From Acidimicrobiia bacterium (GTDB lineage Bacteria; Actinomycetota; Acidimicrobiia; Spongiisociales; ZC4RG35), in assembly GCA_028284765.1 (NCBI GenBank), contig JANQRA010000023.1, positions 32,694 to 96,693 on the forward strand: DNA of 64,000 nucleotides, read 5' to 3'. A program made the position numbers and the translations under genes. The notes beneath the pieces were generated by a model. That model searched no databases. It had not been told where the DNA came from and saw only the letters and a program-made list of their open reading frames with translations. Below, piece by piece: positions 15,447 to 24,214 of this stretch (its first letter is position 1; each line of letters begins with the position of its first letter).

Positions 15447-16637
15447 ATGAACTGGTCCGAGCCGATTCTGCACATCGACATGGACAGCTTCTTTGTCGAA
15501 GTCGAGCGTCTCGAGGACCCACGGCTCAAAGGTCGGCCTGTGGCAGTTGGAGGCGTTGGTCCGAGGGGTGTCGTCGCGAGCGCTTCTTACGAGGCTCGGG
15601 AGTTCGGGGTCAGATCGGCGCAACCCACATCTGTCGCGAAGAGATTGTGTCCAAGTCTCGTTGTCGTGCCGTCCAGTCACGGGAAGTACGGAGATGTCTC
15701 CGCAGACGTGTTTCGGATCTTCAGGGACTTCACGCCGAAGGTCGAAGGTCTCAGTCTCGATGAGGCGTTCCTAGATGTGGGTGGGCTTCGCCGCCACTTC
15801 GACACACCGGAGGAGGTCGGCTACGCGATCAGAGCAAAGATCCGTTCGGAGCTCGGGCTGCCCGCATCGGTCGGAATCGCCGGGGTGAAGTTCGTGGCGA
15901 AACTCGCCAGCGAGGACGCCAAACCGGATGGGCTCCTCTGGATAGCTGCCGAACAGCAAGTCGACTACCTGCGGACCTTGGACGTGGGCCGGATGTGGGG
16001 TGTAGGGCCGGCGACACTGGCCGCGCTGCATCGTCTTGGCGTAGCCACCATCGGGGATCTGGCTGACCTGGACCGAACGGCCTTGGTTGGTGCCGTCGGT
16101 AGCGCCACGGGCTCGCACCTACATGAACTCGCCCACGGTCGTGATCCAAGGGCCGTGGAGCCTGATTCAAAGGCGAAGTCCATCTCCGTCGAGGAAACCT
16201 TTGAGTCCGATCTTGAGGGGGTCGAGGTCGTCACCGCAGCTTTGCTGGGACACAGTCACCGGCTTTCTGGACGCCTCCGCCGAGCGGGCCTCCGCGGTCG
16301 CACTGTCACCCTGAAGGTCCGCTTCTCTGACTTCCGGACCGTGAGCCGCTCCACGACACTGCAGGGGAGCACAGACGGCTCGAAGATGCTCTACGAAACG
16401 GCAACAGATCTACTCGAAGCAGTCGAGTTGACGGAACCTGTGCGGCTTCTTGGGCTTGGTGTCACATCTCTGGAGAGTGCGGCACAACCATCGCAACTCG
16501 ACTTTGACACGAACTCCGAATGGGAGAAGGTCGAAGACGCAATCGCGGACGTGCGTGAGAGGTTTGGGGCCTCATCCTTGCGCCCCGCAAGGCTGGCGCG
16601 GAGGCCCGGCGATTCAGACTCAGGGCAAGAACCTTGA
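15447..16637 (+). CDS. dinB: DNA polymerase IV (Y-family)
   Basis: Error-prone translesion polymerase, about 396 aa from the ATG at 15447 (MNWSEP). Catalytic acidic residues are in HIDMDSFF (about 9-16) and SLDEAFLD (about 102-109); the Y-family thumb with helix-hairpin-helix (VGPATLAALHRLGV) and the little-finger domain follow. An upstream in-frame TTG would add 18 residues without family similarity and is not favoured. It is followed by a DUF3040 gene, as in many actinobacteria. Confidence 0.92.
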   Translation: MNWSEPILHIDMDSFFVEVERLEDPRLKGRPVAVGGVGPRGVVASASYEAREFGVRSAQPTSVAKRLCPSLVVVPSSHGKYGDVSADVFRIFRDFTPKVEGLSLDEAFLDVGGLRRHFDTPEEVGYAIRAKIRSELGLPASVGIAGVKFVAKLASEDAKPDGLLWIAAEQQVDYLRTLDVGRMWGVGPATLAALHRLGVATIGDLADLDRTALVGAVGSATGSHLHELAHGRDPRAVEPDSKAKSISVEETFESDLEGVEVVTAALLGHSHRLSGRLRRAGLRGRTVTLKVRFSDFRTVSRSTTLQGSTDGSKMLYETATDLLEAVELTEPVRLLGLGVTSLESAAQPSQLDFDTNSEWEKVEDAIADVRERFGASSLRPARLARRPGDSDSGQEP

Positions 16638-16697
16638 GTGGTGTCTGCCAAGCCGGTGTATTGTTTGGGCAAGGCGAAGCCAACGAAGAGTGAGTCG

Positions 16698-17000
16698 ATG
16701 CCGCTGGACGACAAAGAGCAACGGATCCTCGAGGAGATAGAGCGTCAGTTCTACGAGGAAGACCCGCAACTCGCCCGCGCCGTTCAGAAGATCGAGAGAC
16801 CATCTCGCATCGGCCCGAAGCTCTCGCTTCTCGGTGTCGTCCTCGGGCTGGTGATCGTGATTGCTTACGTCAGCAATCTCTGGGTCGCAGTTGGAGGGTT
16901 CGCCGTGCTGGTGGCCTCAGCTACCTCTTTGGTCAATTCTCTACGCCTCAAGGGATGGGGCACAGAAGCCAAAGAGAACCAAGAATCGCCTTCTGAATAA
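16698..17000 (+). CDS. DUF3040 family membrane protein
   Basis: A 100-aa actinobacterial protein. It opens with the family hallmark PLDDKEQRILEEIERQF (residues 2-18), a cytoplasmic helix, then two transmembrane helices (about 35-55 and 58-78), and a charged tail. Function unknown. In many actinobacteria it sits between dinB and mraZ; here the dinB-DUF3040 pair is retained, but mraZ lies about 7 kb further on, separated by the transglutaminase operon. ATG chosen because the sequence upstream of it is not conserved-looking. Confidence 0.82.
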   Translation: MPLDDKEQRILEEIERQFYEEDPQLARAVQKIERPSRIGPKLSLLGVVLGLVIVIAYVSNLWVAVGGFAVLVASATSLVNSLRLKGWGTEAKENQESPSE

Positions 17001-17144
17001 GCGTTGATTTTCGCGATCTGCGGCGTCCGTTATGACCCGCTATTGTTCCCGCCCCATCGGTCATGGATTGGGCCCAAGATCGATTGGAGGAGGAGCGCAG
17101 ACCCCGCCCCGGGTCTGTCCGATTGAAGTTTTTGGAAGGACACC

Positions 17145-17645
17145 TTGGAGCAAGCATTCACCGCCGAGCAAGCTTGCCGGCTCAGCAACTGCACACATCA
17201 TCAGCTGAGGTATTGGGACAAAGTGGGCCTCGTCAGCCCGTCAGTACAGCCCACGGGAGGTAGACCCGGGGTTCGCCGTCTGTACTCGTTCCGTGACCTC
17301 GTGGCGCTACGGGTTGTCAGAAGCCTTCTCGACAACGGAATGTCCCTTCAGCGAGTTCGCCGGGCTTGGGACTACCTCAGACGGGAAGGTGACATGGAAG
17401 CTCACCTATCCGATGTGAGGCTCGTGACTGATGGTCAGAGCATCTTCACCGTGAGCAGCGATGAGGGTGAGATCATGGACGCCATTCGCGAGGGCCAGCT
17501 TGCCTTCTTCGTCGAGATCAGCGAGATAACGCGAGAGGTCGAAGAGGACGTCACCCGATTCGAGCTAGATCGTGATCAGTTCCTGACGATGTTGCGGCGT
17601 GTTGAAGACGATGTGACAGAGGAGCGCAGGGCCTCTGGCTCTTAA
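17145..17645 (+). CDS. MerR-family transcriptional regulator
   Basis: A 166-aa regulator with an N-terminal MerR helix-turn-helix (about 4-70: AFTAEQACRLSNCTHHQLRYW, with the typical RYWDKVGLV and GVRRLYSFRDL). The C-terminal part lacks a metal-binding Cys set and is acidic with a helix, so the signal is unknown. TTG start supported by GGAAGGA at 17134-17140. The stop codon TAA is shared, in a TTAA palindrome, with the stop of the convergent transglutaminase gene. A 144-base leader upstream contains a small hairpin (17098-17117). Confidence 0.85.
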   Translation: MEQAFTAEQACRLSNCTHHQLRYWDKVGLVSPSVQPTGGRPGVRRLYSFRDLVALRVVRSLLDNGMSLQRVRRAWDYLRREGDMEAHLSDVRLVTDGQSIFTVSSDEGEIMDAIREGQLAFFVEISEITREVEEDVTRFELDRDQFLTMLRRVEDDVTEERRASGS

Positions 17646-19957
17646 CCCTTGAACAGGGATCGCCAGTTGAATCTGGCGAACAAACGTTGGGAGGCGTCGT
17701 ACTCCCTGTCGATCCACCACTCCACACCGGTCAGATCCGCTTCCTTCGCTCCAACACTTCGCTCTCCATAGATGGCCTCGGAGTAGCTCCGAGCGAGGGG
17801 TACCAGGGCGCGGTCTTTGGCCCGTGCGATCTCCATCGGTGTCATCGTCTCCGGTATCTCCTCGCCGAGGTCTGTCAGCCGGTCCACGATCTCGTCCCAT
17901 GCAGCCGTGATGTCTCCTTCTTTGATCCTTGCCAATCTGTTTCGACGGCGGATTGCTTTGAACACCGGCGATGCGAAGACGAGGAGGGGAACGAGGATCG
18001 CACCTATCAACCACCAGTTGGTGGGCGGCGAGAAGTCGGTTGTTGCGCCGGGTTCATCGAGGATCAGCTCCCCGCCGAAGTTGGAGCGGGGTGTGTCGGT
18101 GGGCGCTTCGATCGGATCTGCCTCGAATTCCGGAACTCGTTGGATGGCGTCGAATCCAGCGGTGATACTCGGTGCCAGAAACTCGCCACGGGGCGTGGGG
18201 TCGAACGGGAACCAACCATATGGCTCGAGAAAAACCTCGACCCACGCATGGGCATTGGTGTCCCTGACGATCACTTCGGTGAACCCATCCTCGGTCACTC
18301 TCGTGTCGCCAGGGGTGAATCCCCAGATGACCCTGCTGGGGACATCCAACGCTCTGAGCATCACCGCCATCGACGCGGCGAATTGCTCGCAGTAGCCGGT
18401 CCGATAGTTCTCTGATTCAGGATCCGTTAGCCAATCCTGCAGTACCAAGGAGCCATGACCGGTTGATACGTCGGTGCTGTAGGTGAAGTCACCTGTCTCC
18501 CGGAACCACGACTGCAGGATCCAGGCCCGTTCAAAATCGGTAGCGGCACCGTTGGTTATCTGCCTGGCAAGTTGCCTGATTCGGGCCTGATCGTCATCGG
18601 GAAGGTCCGTGTATCGATCAATGTCGGTAGGTGCCAGGGCCTCGCCGTTGACGGTGTCTGGGTTGTGAGGGAACTCTCCAGCATCGAAGGCGGCCTGGAA
18701 CATTGGTGACAGTTCTCCGTCGACTGAAGCCAAGGCTCCGAGGTCGGCTGTCCTGTCACCGAGCCATGTCGTTACTTGGTACTGATCACCGCTCTGGAGA
18801 CCGTTCAGGTAAGCGATCTCGGCAGAGGGCAGGATGTGGAAGTCTTCAGGTTCGAGCACGTCTGGATCGTCTGCCGAAGGGAGGGCAACCGGGACGCCCA
18901 GTGTGGGTGCGATTGCCGACGAGAGCTTCCGCACGGTCACGCGCTGCGTGACCTGGTAGGTGGTTCCCTGGTACACGTCGTCTTCGCTGGCCAGTGCTTC
19001 GTCCTCCCGGTAACGCTGCGAACCTGCGCTGGAGCTCCATTCGTCGCCGTTGAACACGTCCAGCGTCTGCATCCGCCAGTAGAGACCCGAGTCAGGCAGG
19101 TCACCGTCTACAGAAGCAGCGAAGACCGGGGTGTTGTCGCGATTGATGACCATCTGCTGTAAGCCGACGAGGCCATCGAAGTTGATGCCGCCTCCCGGCC
19201 CATCTCCGAATCCCGAGCCGCCCGACCGCCATGGAAGGTTTCCGTACTCAGACACGAAATCCTTGGCTGTGGTAGCCAATGCAATTGCAGACACCGAGAG
19301 AATCGCGGTGATGGCCACGGCAAGCCCGACAGTTCGCCGGGGGAGTGGTCTCCCGCCATCGTCACGCGCTCGGCCAGATTCGCCCCGGGACTCCAACGCC
19401 AGCGAGATCAATCCCAGGGAAAGGACCAAGGCGCCACCGACTAGCCAGTACGTAGGCACTTCGCGACGGTCCCAGACCGCAAACTGGAGGTACATGACGA
19501 GACTCGGCAACCACATGGCCGCATATGGGCCTCGTGTCGAGCCCCATGAGTAGAGCCCTCCAATCGACCACATCACCAGAGAAAGGACGGAGATGACGCC
19601 GGGCCGTGGCAGAACCGGAGGCACGCCCGACCTGATCGTTCGGAACGCCTCGTCCATCTCCGCCGAGATTGCGTCGAGGGTCTCAGGACCGGGAAGGAAG
19701 ACGTAGTTCAGAGTGTCGGCCGCGATGATTCGGAGGGCGAGTAGGACTCCACCCAAAGCGAAAACAGTTAACCGCAGGGGAGTGCTCGAGGTCACCTGGC
19801 TCAAGAGCCACCAGCCAACCGCCCCCAGGAATGTCGCTGCGGCCAGGATCATCTGCCACTGCGGTTGCAGGGGGCCGGTCTCGAGCAGCCTTCCGAGCCG
19901 TCCGAGCATTAGCACAAAGGCAAGGGCTCCCGCTACTTGACCAATTCGGCGTCCCAC
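17642..19957 (-). CDS. Transglutaminase-like membrane protein (TgpA/DUF3488 type)
   Basis: A 771-aa protein. An N-terminal bundle of about six transmembrane helices (about 1-225) comes first, then a long extracytoplasmic part with a transglutaminase core, a further membrane helix (about 645-665) and a cytoplasmic C-terminal tail (DUF4129-like). The Cys-His-Asp site is visible: Cys in GYCEQFAASMAVML, His in NAHAWVEV and Asp in PFDPTPRGE. GTG start overlaps the DUF58 gene by 25 bases. It is the last gene of a MoxR-DUF58-TgpA operon, a set common in actinobacteria; function probably cell-envelope related. Confidence 0.88.
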   Translation of the reverse strand: MGRRIGQVAGALAFVLMLGRLGRLLETGPLQPQWQMILAAATFLGAVGWWLLSQVTSSTPLRLTVFALGGVLLALRIIAADTLNYVFLPGPETLDAISAEMDEAFRTIRSGVPPVLPRPGVISVLSLVMWSIGGLYSWGSTRGPYAAMWLPSLVMYLQFAVWDRREVPTYWLVGGALVLSLGLISLALESRGESGRARDDGGRPLPRRTVGLAVAITAILSVSAIALATTAKDFVSEYGNLPWRSGGSGFGDGPGGGINFDGLVGLQQMVINRDNTPVFAASVDGDLPDSGLYWRMQTLDVFNGDEWSSSAGSQRYREDEALASEDDVYQGTTYQVTQRVTVRKLSSAIAPTLGVPVALPSADDPDVLEPEDFHILPSAEIAYLNGLQSGDQYQVTTWLGDRTADLGALASVDGELSPMFQAAFDAGEFPHNPDTVNGEALAPTDIDRYTDLPDDDQARIRQLARQITNGAATDFERAWILQSWFRETGDFTYSTDVSTGHGSLVLQDWLTDPESENYRTGYCEQFAASMAVMLRALDVPSRVIWGFTPGDTRVTEDGFTEVIVRDTNAHAWVEVFLEPYGWFPFDPTPRGEFLAPSITAGFDAIQRVPEFEADPIEAPTDTPRSNFGGELILDEPGATTDFSPPTNWWLIGAILVPLLVFASPVFKAIRRRNRLARIKEGDITAAWDEIVDRLTDLGEEIPETMTPMEIARAKDRALVPLARSYSEAIYGERSVGAKEADLTGVEWWIDREYDASQRLFARFNWRSLFKG

Positions 19958-21111
19958 GCCCCTCCTATCTCGCTAGCCCACTCAGTGGCCCAGTCCTCGC
20001 CTGGCGCAACCGTGACGGTGACAACACCGAGGCGGTGAAGGCCCGACAGGGTCTGTGGCGTTGTGGTCGAGGTGCCCATGAGAACGGTTGTCGGGTAGTC
20101 CCTAGCCAGAAGCTGGTGGAGACCGACCAACGTCCGGTCTGCGGAGCCGGTGACCAAGACAAGGGCTCCACCTCCACCCTTCTGTCGGATCTTGCTACCC
20201 ACGGCATTGAGGTTGATTGACGGATCAGGTTGGACCAATGCCAGCTTTTCCATCGCAGCCGCATAGCTGCTTGCATCGATGGTCTCCGGCGAGCCAGCCC
20301 ACAGATCGGTGTCGAATCCTGCTCCGACGAGGTGCGTGATGACGGTTGCTGCGCCCGAGACCGCCGTCTCGAAAGCTTGGGTCGATTCATACACGTCGGA
20401 GCGCACATCCAGGAGAACTAACGCACGGGACTGCCAAGGTGTCTCCAATTGTCGGATCATTAGCTGATCAGTTTTTGCCGACGTCGGCCAATGGACCCTC
20501 CGGAGATCATCGCCTCGTTGGTACTCCCGCAGCGTGTAGAAGTCCTCACCACCACGCTGGGCATGTTCTGGTCTCGCGGCCGCGAGCGTCGGATCCTGTC
20601 CACGGACGACGGGAAACCCCTGAAGGACTTCCACCCTCGGATAGACGATCAAGTTGTCGACCGGGCCTTCCGGTGCGGCCAGCTCAGCGATCCGAAGTGG
20701 GTCGGAGGAGCTGCCTCTTGCCGGCCCAACCGTGTACACCCCTCGAGGCCGGCACATGACCCGATACGAAGCGGTGACACTGGACTCGCCGTCCACCTCG
20801 GCGATCTCGAATCGCGCCGCGCCAAGCGAAACAACCTCGTCCACAAGCGAGATGTTGCTGATCTTGCGGTGGCTGGTGTTGCTAACGCTGAGCGTTACCT
20901 GCACGGTGTCGCCGTCGTGTACTGCGGCCGAACCAAGACGACGAGAGATTCGTGCCCGCGGTGGGTGGAGACGGATGTAAATGAGCGCGACCAGAAGTGC
21001 GCCCAGCATGAACACCGCTGCCAGAAGAAGCTCTCTATCCCCAAGGACGTACCAAAGGGCGATCAGCCCAAGTCCGGCGCCGGCCAAAGTCCAGCCCCGG
21101 GTGGTTGGCAT
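19933..21111 (-). CDS. DUF58 domain protein
   Basis: A 392-aa protein with two N-terminal hydrophobic helices (about 8-45), a beta-rich middle part and the DUF58 motif region with REYQRGDDLRRVHWPTSA (about 198-215), followed by a von Willebrand-like fold (LVLLDVRS). DUF58 proteins are regularly encoded next to MoxR ATPases and are thought to be assembled or activated by them. ATG shares a base with the MoxR stop (TAATG). Confidence 0.87.
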   Translation of the reverse strand: MPTTRGWTLAGAGLGLIALWYVLGDRELLLAAVFMLGALLVALIYIRLHPPRARISRRLGSAAVHDGDTVQVTLSVSNTSHRKISNISLVDEVVSLGAARFEIAEVDGESSVTASYRVMCRPRGVYTVGPARGSSSDPLRIAELAAPEGPVDNLIVYPRVEVLQGFPVVRGQDPTLAAARPEHAQRGGEDFYTLREYQRGDDLRRVHWPTSAKTDQLMIRQLETPWQSRALVLLDVRSDVYESTQAFETAVSGAATVITHLVGAGFDTDLWAGSPETIDASSYAAAMEKLALVQPDPSINLNAVGSKIRQKGGGGALVLVTGSADRTLVGLHQLLARDYPTTVLMGTSTTTPQTLSGLHRLGVVTVTVAPGEDWATEWASEIGGAWDAELVK

Positions 21112-22100
21112 TAGGTGGCGATCCTCGACGTTGCGCCGGGAACCCGTGTTCTGTCGAGAACGTCATCGATCACCGAAGCGACAGACTCGCCTCGCATGTG
21201 AGCCTCAGGGCGAAGGGCCAAACGGTGTCCGAGCACCGGCGCCGCCAGTTCCTTGATGTCGTCAGGCATGACGAAGTCCCGTCGCAAGGAGGCAGCCCGT
21301 GCCCGAGCGATTCGCTGGAGGAAGAGACTGGAGCGAGGCGAGGCTCCGAGCTGGACGTCGGGATGATGTCGAGTGGCTTCCATGAGGTCGACGATGTAGT
21401 CCTTGACCGAGGACGCAACTGCTACCTCCCTCGCAGTGAGGACCATCTCTATCACTTGTTCGAGAGACACCACAGGTTCCAGGTCGAGAAACGTTGACCG
21501 AACGCCGTGCGTATTGAGAATCTCGAGCTCCTTCTCGCGACTGGGATACCCGATGACAACCCGCATCATGAACCGGTCGAGCTGAGCCTCGGGCAGGGGA
21601 TAGGTGCCCTCGTGCTCGAGCGGGTTTTGGGTGGCGATGACCATGAAAGGTGGCTCGAGGGCGCGGGTCGTGCCGTCGGAGGTGACTTGCCGCTCCTCCA
21701 TGGCTTCGAGCAGAGCGGACTGTGTCTTGGGGCTCGCTCTGTTGATTTCGTCTCCGACAATGATGTTGGCGAAGATTGGACCCGGCTGGAACTCGAATTC
21801 CCCTTCGGTCCGATCCCAGATCGAGACCCCGGTCACATCCGACGGGAGCAGGTCCGGGGTGAACTGGATCCGGTTGAAACGTCCCTCGATCGAACGGGCG
21901 AGCGACTTGGCCAGTTGAGTCTTGCCGACTCCCGGCACATCTTCGATCAAGACGTGACCCTCGGACACCAAGGCCAGCACAACCAGTTCGATGACCGACC
22001 TCTTGCCCTGAATGACGGTCTCGACGTTCGAAGCGATTGCATCGAACCGCTCCCCGAACACTTCCATGGATTTGGACGACGATGACGATGAATCAGCCAA
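21111..22100 (-). CDS. MoxR-family AAA+ ATPase
   Basis: A 329-aa AAA+ chaperone of the MoxR branch. Walker A is unusual but family-typical (EDVPGVGKTQLAKS, about 56-69), Walker B is VGDEINRASPKTQSALLEAMEE (about 113-134) and sensor/arginine residues follow. It starts with TTG, with GGGAGA 8-13 bases upstream. First gene of the operon with DUF58 and the transglutaminase protein; probably remodels or matures them. A -10-like TAGGAT lies upstream. Confidence 0.9.
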   Translation of the reverse strand: MADSSSSSSKSMEVFGERFDAIASNVETVIQGKRSVIELVVLALVSEGHVLIEDVPGVGKTQLAKSLARSIEGRFNRIQFTPDLLPSDVTGVSIWDRTEGEFEFQPGPIFANIIVGDEINRASPKTQSALLEAMEERQVTSDGTTRALEPPFMVIATQNPLEHEGTYPLPEAQLDRFMMRVVIGYPSREKELEILNTHGVRSTFLDLEPVVSLEQVIEMVLTAREVAVASSVKDYIVDLMEATRHHPDVQLGASPRSSLFLQRIARARAASLRRDFVMPDDIKELAAPVLGHRLALRPEAHMRGESVASVIDDVLDRTRVPGATSRIAT

Positions 22101-22128
22101 GTGCAGTTTCTCCCTCTATTGGGTGCGA

Positions 22129-22134
22129 ATCCTA
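22129..22134 (-). promoter_or_regulatory. Possible -10 element (TAGGAT) for the MoxR operon
   Basis: TANNNT hexamer on the minus strand, 28 bases upstream of the TTG at 22100, within the short divergent gap. Confidence 0.35.
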
Positions 22135-22158
22135 ACGAGGGCGTGATTTTGGGTGGCC

Positions 22159-22164
22159 TAGAAT
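22159..22164 (+). promoter_or_regulatory. Possible -10 element (TAGAAT)
   Basis: A near-consensus -10 on the plus strand, 16 bases before the ATG at 22181. It is divergent to the MoxR promoter. Confidence 0.4.
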
Positions 22165-22180
22165 GGGGTCGTCGAGGTTC

Positions 22181-22420
22181 ATGGGAGGCGTTTTGAATCT
22201 GGAGCGGGGTGCGATTGCGGAACTAGTTCGCCGTCCGAGCCTGTGGATAGAGGCGGTCAGGGCATATTGGGCTTCTCGGTCGCTCACGTCCACGGCCTAT
22301 CTCCGATGGAGACATGCGACCGCATACGGTGACGAGGTAACCACCATGAGCGCGCACGATCTGGTTAACTATCTCTCGTGGCGTAGGGAGATGCGCAAAC
22401 TGCGGAATGGGAGTGGGTGA
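22181..22420 (+). CDS. Small basic hypothetical protein
   Basis: A 79-aa protein from the ATG at 22181; a TTG at 22193 with GGGAGG just ahead is an equally good alternative start. It is rich in Arg and aromatic residues (RRPSLWIEAVRAYWAS, YLRWRHATAYGD, YLSWRREMRKL). No transmembrane helix or known domain. The next gene starts within or one base after its end, so the two are coupled. I do not recognise a function. Confidence 0.6.
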   Translation: MGGVLNLERGAIAELVRRPSLWIEAVRAYWASRSLTSTAYLRWRHATAYGDEVTTMSAHDLVNYLSWRREMRKLRNGSG

Positions 22421-22976
22421 GGTGACATCCAGTTTGGCGAGTCGGCTCGGGGACATACCCGGAGTCGCCTCTGTCGAAATCGACCTTGACGGCTTTGGTC
22501 GGGGCATCGATGTCCGTCTCGAACCAGACGCCAACGAAGAGGAAGTGATGAGTCAGCTTCGTGCTCTTCTTGCCGCCTACGGAGTGAAAGGCGAGCGGCA
22601 GCCATCGCTGCAACTGGACACCCCCGCACCAAGGCCGGAAGTCGGCGTCAACGTCCGTATCACTCCGATCCGTGGTGGTGCGCGAGTCGAAGTCGAAAGC
22701 CGGAAGGTGAAGTCGTTTCGTGTCGTCGCCGCCAATCCGGCCGCAATCGCCCAGGGCCTCGCTGATGCTTGGTGCCAGGTAGTCGGTCGGATTCCCGTCG
22801 AAGTGGTCGAAGTGTCCGTGACGCCCGGCGGGGTGCTCAGTATCACCTGTGTCGATGGTGAGACTGAGACGATAGGAACCGCCGACGTCGGCCAAGGATG
22901 GGAGCGAGCTCTCAGGGATGCAATTGCCGAAGCCCTCTTCTCAAGAAACGGGCACAGAGGCGACCTGGCGAGCTGA
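22407..22976 (+). CDS. Hypothetical protein, possible two-part alpha/beta fold
   Basis: About 189 aa from the ATG at 22407, or 184 aa from a GTG at 22422 that follows the previous stop by one base. The sequence alternates short beta strands and helices (VASVEIDLDGFGRGIDVRLEP, then VEVVEVSVTPGG) with many acidic residues, has no signal peptide and no membrane helix. I do not recognise a family. Coupled to the small basic protein upstream and followed by the HNH nuclease gene 57 bases on. Confidence 0.65.
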   Translation: MGVGEVTSSLASRLGDIPGVASVEIDLDGFGRGIDVRLEPDANEEEVMSQLRALLAAYGVKGERQPSLQLDTPAPRPEVGVNVRITPIRGGARVEVESRKVKSFRVVAANPAAIAQGLADAWCQVVGRIPVEVVEVSVTPGGVLSITCVDGETETIGTADVGQGWERALRDAIAEALFSRNGHRGDLAS

Positions 22977-23033
22977 AGCCTGCCTTATAGGCAAGCAAGA
23001 GTCGAAGAATCGGTACCATCATGTACGGCGGAT

Positions 23034-23537
23034 ATGAGTCGTGCCTTGGTACTCAATGCGAGCTATGAGCCTCTCTCGGTCGTCAGCGAGCGGAGAGCGG
23101 TGGTGCTCGTCCTGAATGAGAAAGCTTCCGTCCTCGTTGCGCGAGACGAGACTTGGGCGTCGGAACGTACGTCGTTGCCGTTGCCGTCTGTCGTTCGCCT
23201 CACCAGGTACGTGAAGGTCCCGTATCGCAGGGCGGTCCCGGTGACACGGCGGGCTGTATTCGGGCGAGACGGTCACTCATGTCAATACTGCGGCGGGCCG
23301 GCCGAGTCGATTGATCACGTCCAGCCACGTTCTAGGGGAGGCGGGCACACCTGGGAGAACGTCGTCGCGTGCTGTCGGCCTTGCAATGTTCGCAAGGGAG
23401 ACCGAACACCCGCTGAGAGCGGATTCACTCTCCGGACCCAACCGGGGCCTCCACGTCGGTTCGGGTGGATCTACGCCTCAACCGGCTTCGACGTCGACCC
23501 CAGCTGGCACCCCTACCTCCTGGCCCAACCCGCCTAA
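23034..23537 (+). CDS. HNH endonuclease
   Basis: A 167-aa HNH-family nuclease of the type common in actinobacteria. A zinc-type HNH core spans about 80-121: CQYC (83-86), the metal-binding DHV...RGG (His95), the Asn in the HTWENVV region, and CRPCN (114-118). The N-terminal half (LVLNASYEPLSVV) is characteristic of this subfamily. No toxin or mobile-element genes are adjacent, so a housekeeping or DNA-repair role is possible. It precedes the mraZ regulatory region. Confidence 0.88.
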   Translation: MSRALVLNASYEPLSVVSERRAVVLVLNEKASVLVARDETWASERTSLPLPSVVRLTRYVKVPYRRAVPVTRRAVFGRDGHSCQYCGGPAESIDHVQPRSRGGGHTWENVVACCRPCNVRKGDRTPAESGFTLRTQPGPPRRFGWIYASTGFDVDPSWHPYLLAQPA

Positions 23538-23584
23538 CGACCCCTCAATCCACGGTGTGGCCCGGAGGCCACCAGTTCCCTCGT

Positions 23585-23631
23585 TTCTGTGTCAGTTAAG
23601 GGACCTATAGGGGGGAGAAACTGACACAGAA
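23585..23631. repeat. 13-bp perfect inverted repeat upstream of mraZ
   Basis: TTCTGTGTCAGTT (23585-23597) and its exact reverse complement (23619-23631) are separated by 21 bases. No U-run follows on either strand, so a simple terminator for the HNH gene is doubtful. It lies about 55-100 bases upstream of the mraZ -35 element. Confidence 0.7.
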
Positions 23632-23672
23632 GTCATCGTTTGACGCCGAGGTGTCAGCTCGTGCCCATGTGG

Positions 23673-23717
23673 TGGGAAGAAAGGTTGACAAGTGGGGGGA
23701 AGTGGGCCATAGTGGCG
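23673..23717 (+). promoter_or_regulatory. MraZ operator boxes (TGGGN repeats)
   Basis: TGGGA (23673), TGGGG (23693), TGGGC (23703) and the near-match TGGCG (23713) lie in phase at 10 or 20 base steps. MraZ is known in other bacteria to bind TGGGN repeats spaced by 5 bases in its own promoter and repress the division cluster. The boxes overlap the -35 to -10 region, as expected for autorepression. Confidence 0.72.
23685..23713 (+). promoter_or_regulatory. mraZ promoter
   Basis: A consensus -35 TTGACA (23685-23690) is followed after 17 bases by CATAGT (23708-23713). The predicted +1 is near 23720, giving a leader of about 56 bases before the GTG. It is embedded in the MraZ boxes. Confidence 0.65.
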
Positions 23718-23775
23718 ACTACGCCCCAGGCAAGGGGGTGCGGACGGTGAGGACGATGAACGGAGAAGAGCAGAA

Positions 23776-24192
23776 GTGTTCCTTGGCGAGTACTTCCACA
23801 GCCTCGATGGAAAAGGGCGGCTGGTCATGCCCTCCGGCTTCCGCCGTCGTCTCGAAGACGGTTGTGTCATCACCAAGGGACGTGACGGTCAGCTTCTCAT
23901 CTTCGCTTCCGAGGACTTCGAGCAGAAGGCCACCGAAATGATCGAGCAGCAGCCAGAGGACAAGGAAGGGCGTCGTTTTGCTCGCACGGTTTTCGCCGGT
24001 GCCGACCTCCAGACCCCTGACAAGTCAGGTCGCGTGATCGTCAAGCCCGATCTGCGTGACTACGCCGACCTCGAGCCCGGCAACGAGATAGCCGTCCTCG
24101 GTGTCTTCGACCACATCGAGCTCTGGGAGAAAGGTCGCCACATCGAAGAGAAGGCGTCAGGCGATGAGAGCTACCTAGAAGGAGAGGACTGA
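23776..24192 (+). CDS. mraZ: Transcriptional regulator MraZ
   Basis: DNA-binding regulator of the division and cell-wall cluster, 138 aa, with two AbrB-like SpoVT domains: GEYFHSLDGKGRLVMP at the start and the second repeat with TPDKSGRVIVKPDLRDYA. GTG start, with GGAGAAG at 23762-23768. First gene of the cluster. Upstream boxes suggest it represses its own promoter. The 103-base gap to rsmH holds a long hairpin. Confidence 0.95.
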   Translation: MFLGEYFHSLDGKGRLVMPSGFRRRLEDGCVITKGRDGQLLIFASEDFEQKATEMIEQQPEDKEGRRFARTVFAGADLQTPDKSGRVIVKPDLRDYADLEPGNEIAVLGVFDHIELWEKGRHIEEKASGDESYLEGED

Positions 24193-24214
24193 TCGAAAGC
24201 ACATGGTTTGGGCT

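Noticed and set aside
17098..17117. Intrinsic terminator upstream of the MerR gene
   Set aside because: CAGACCC/GGGTCTG forms a 7-bp hairpin, but the nearest T-run is 13 bases downstream, too far for a standard terminator.
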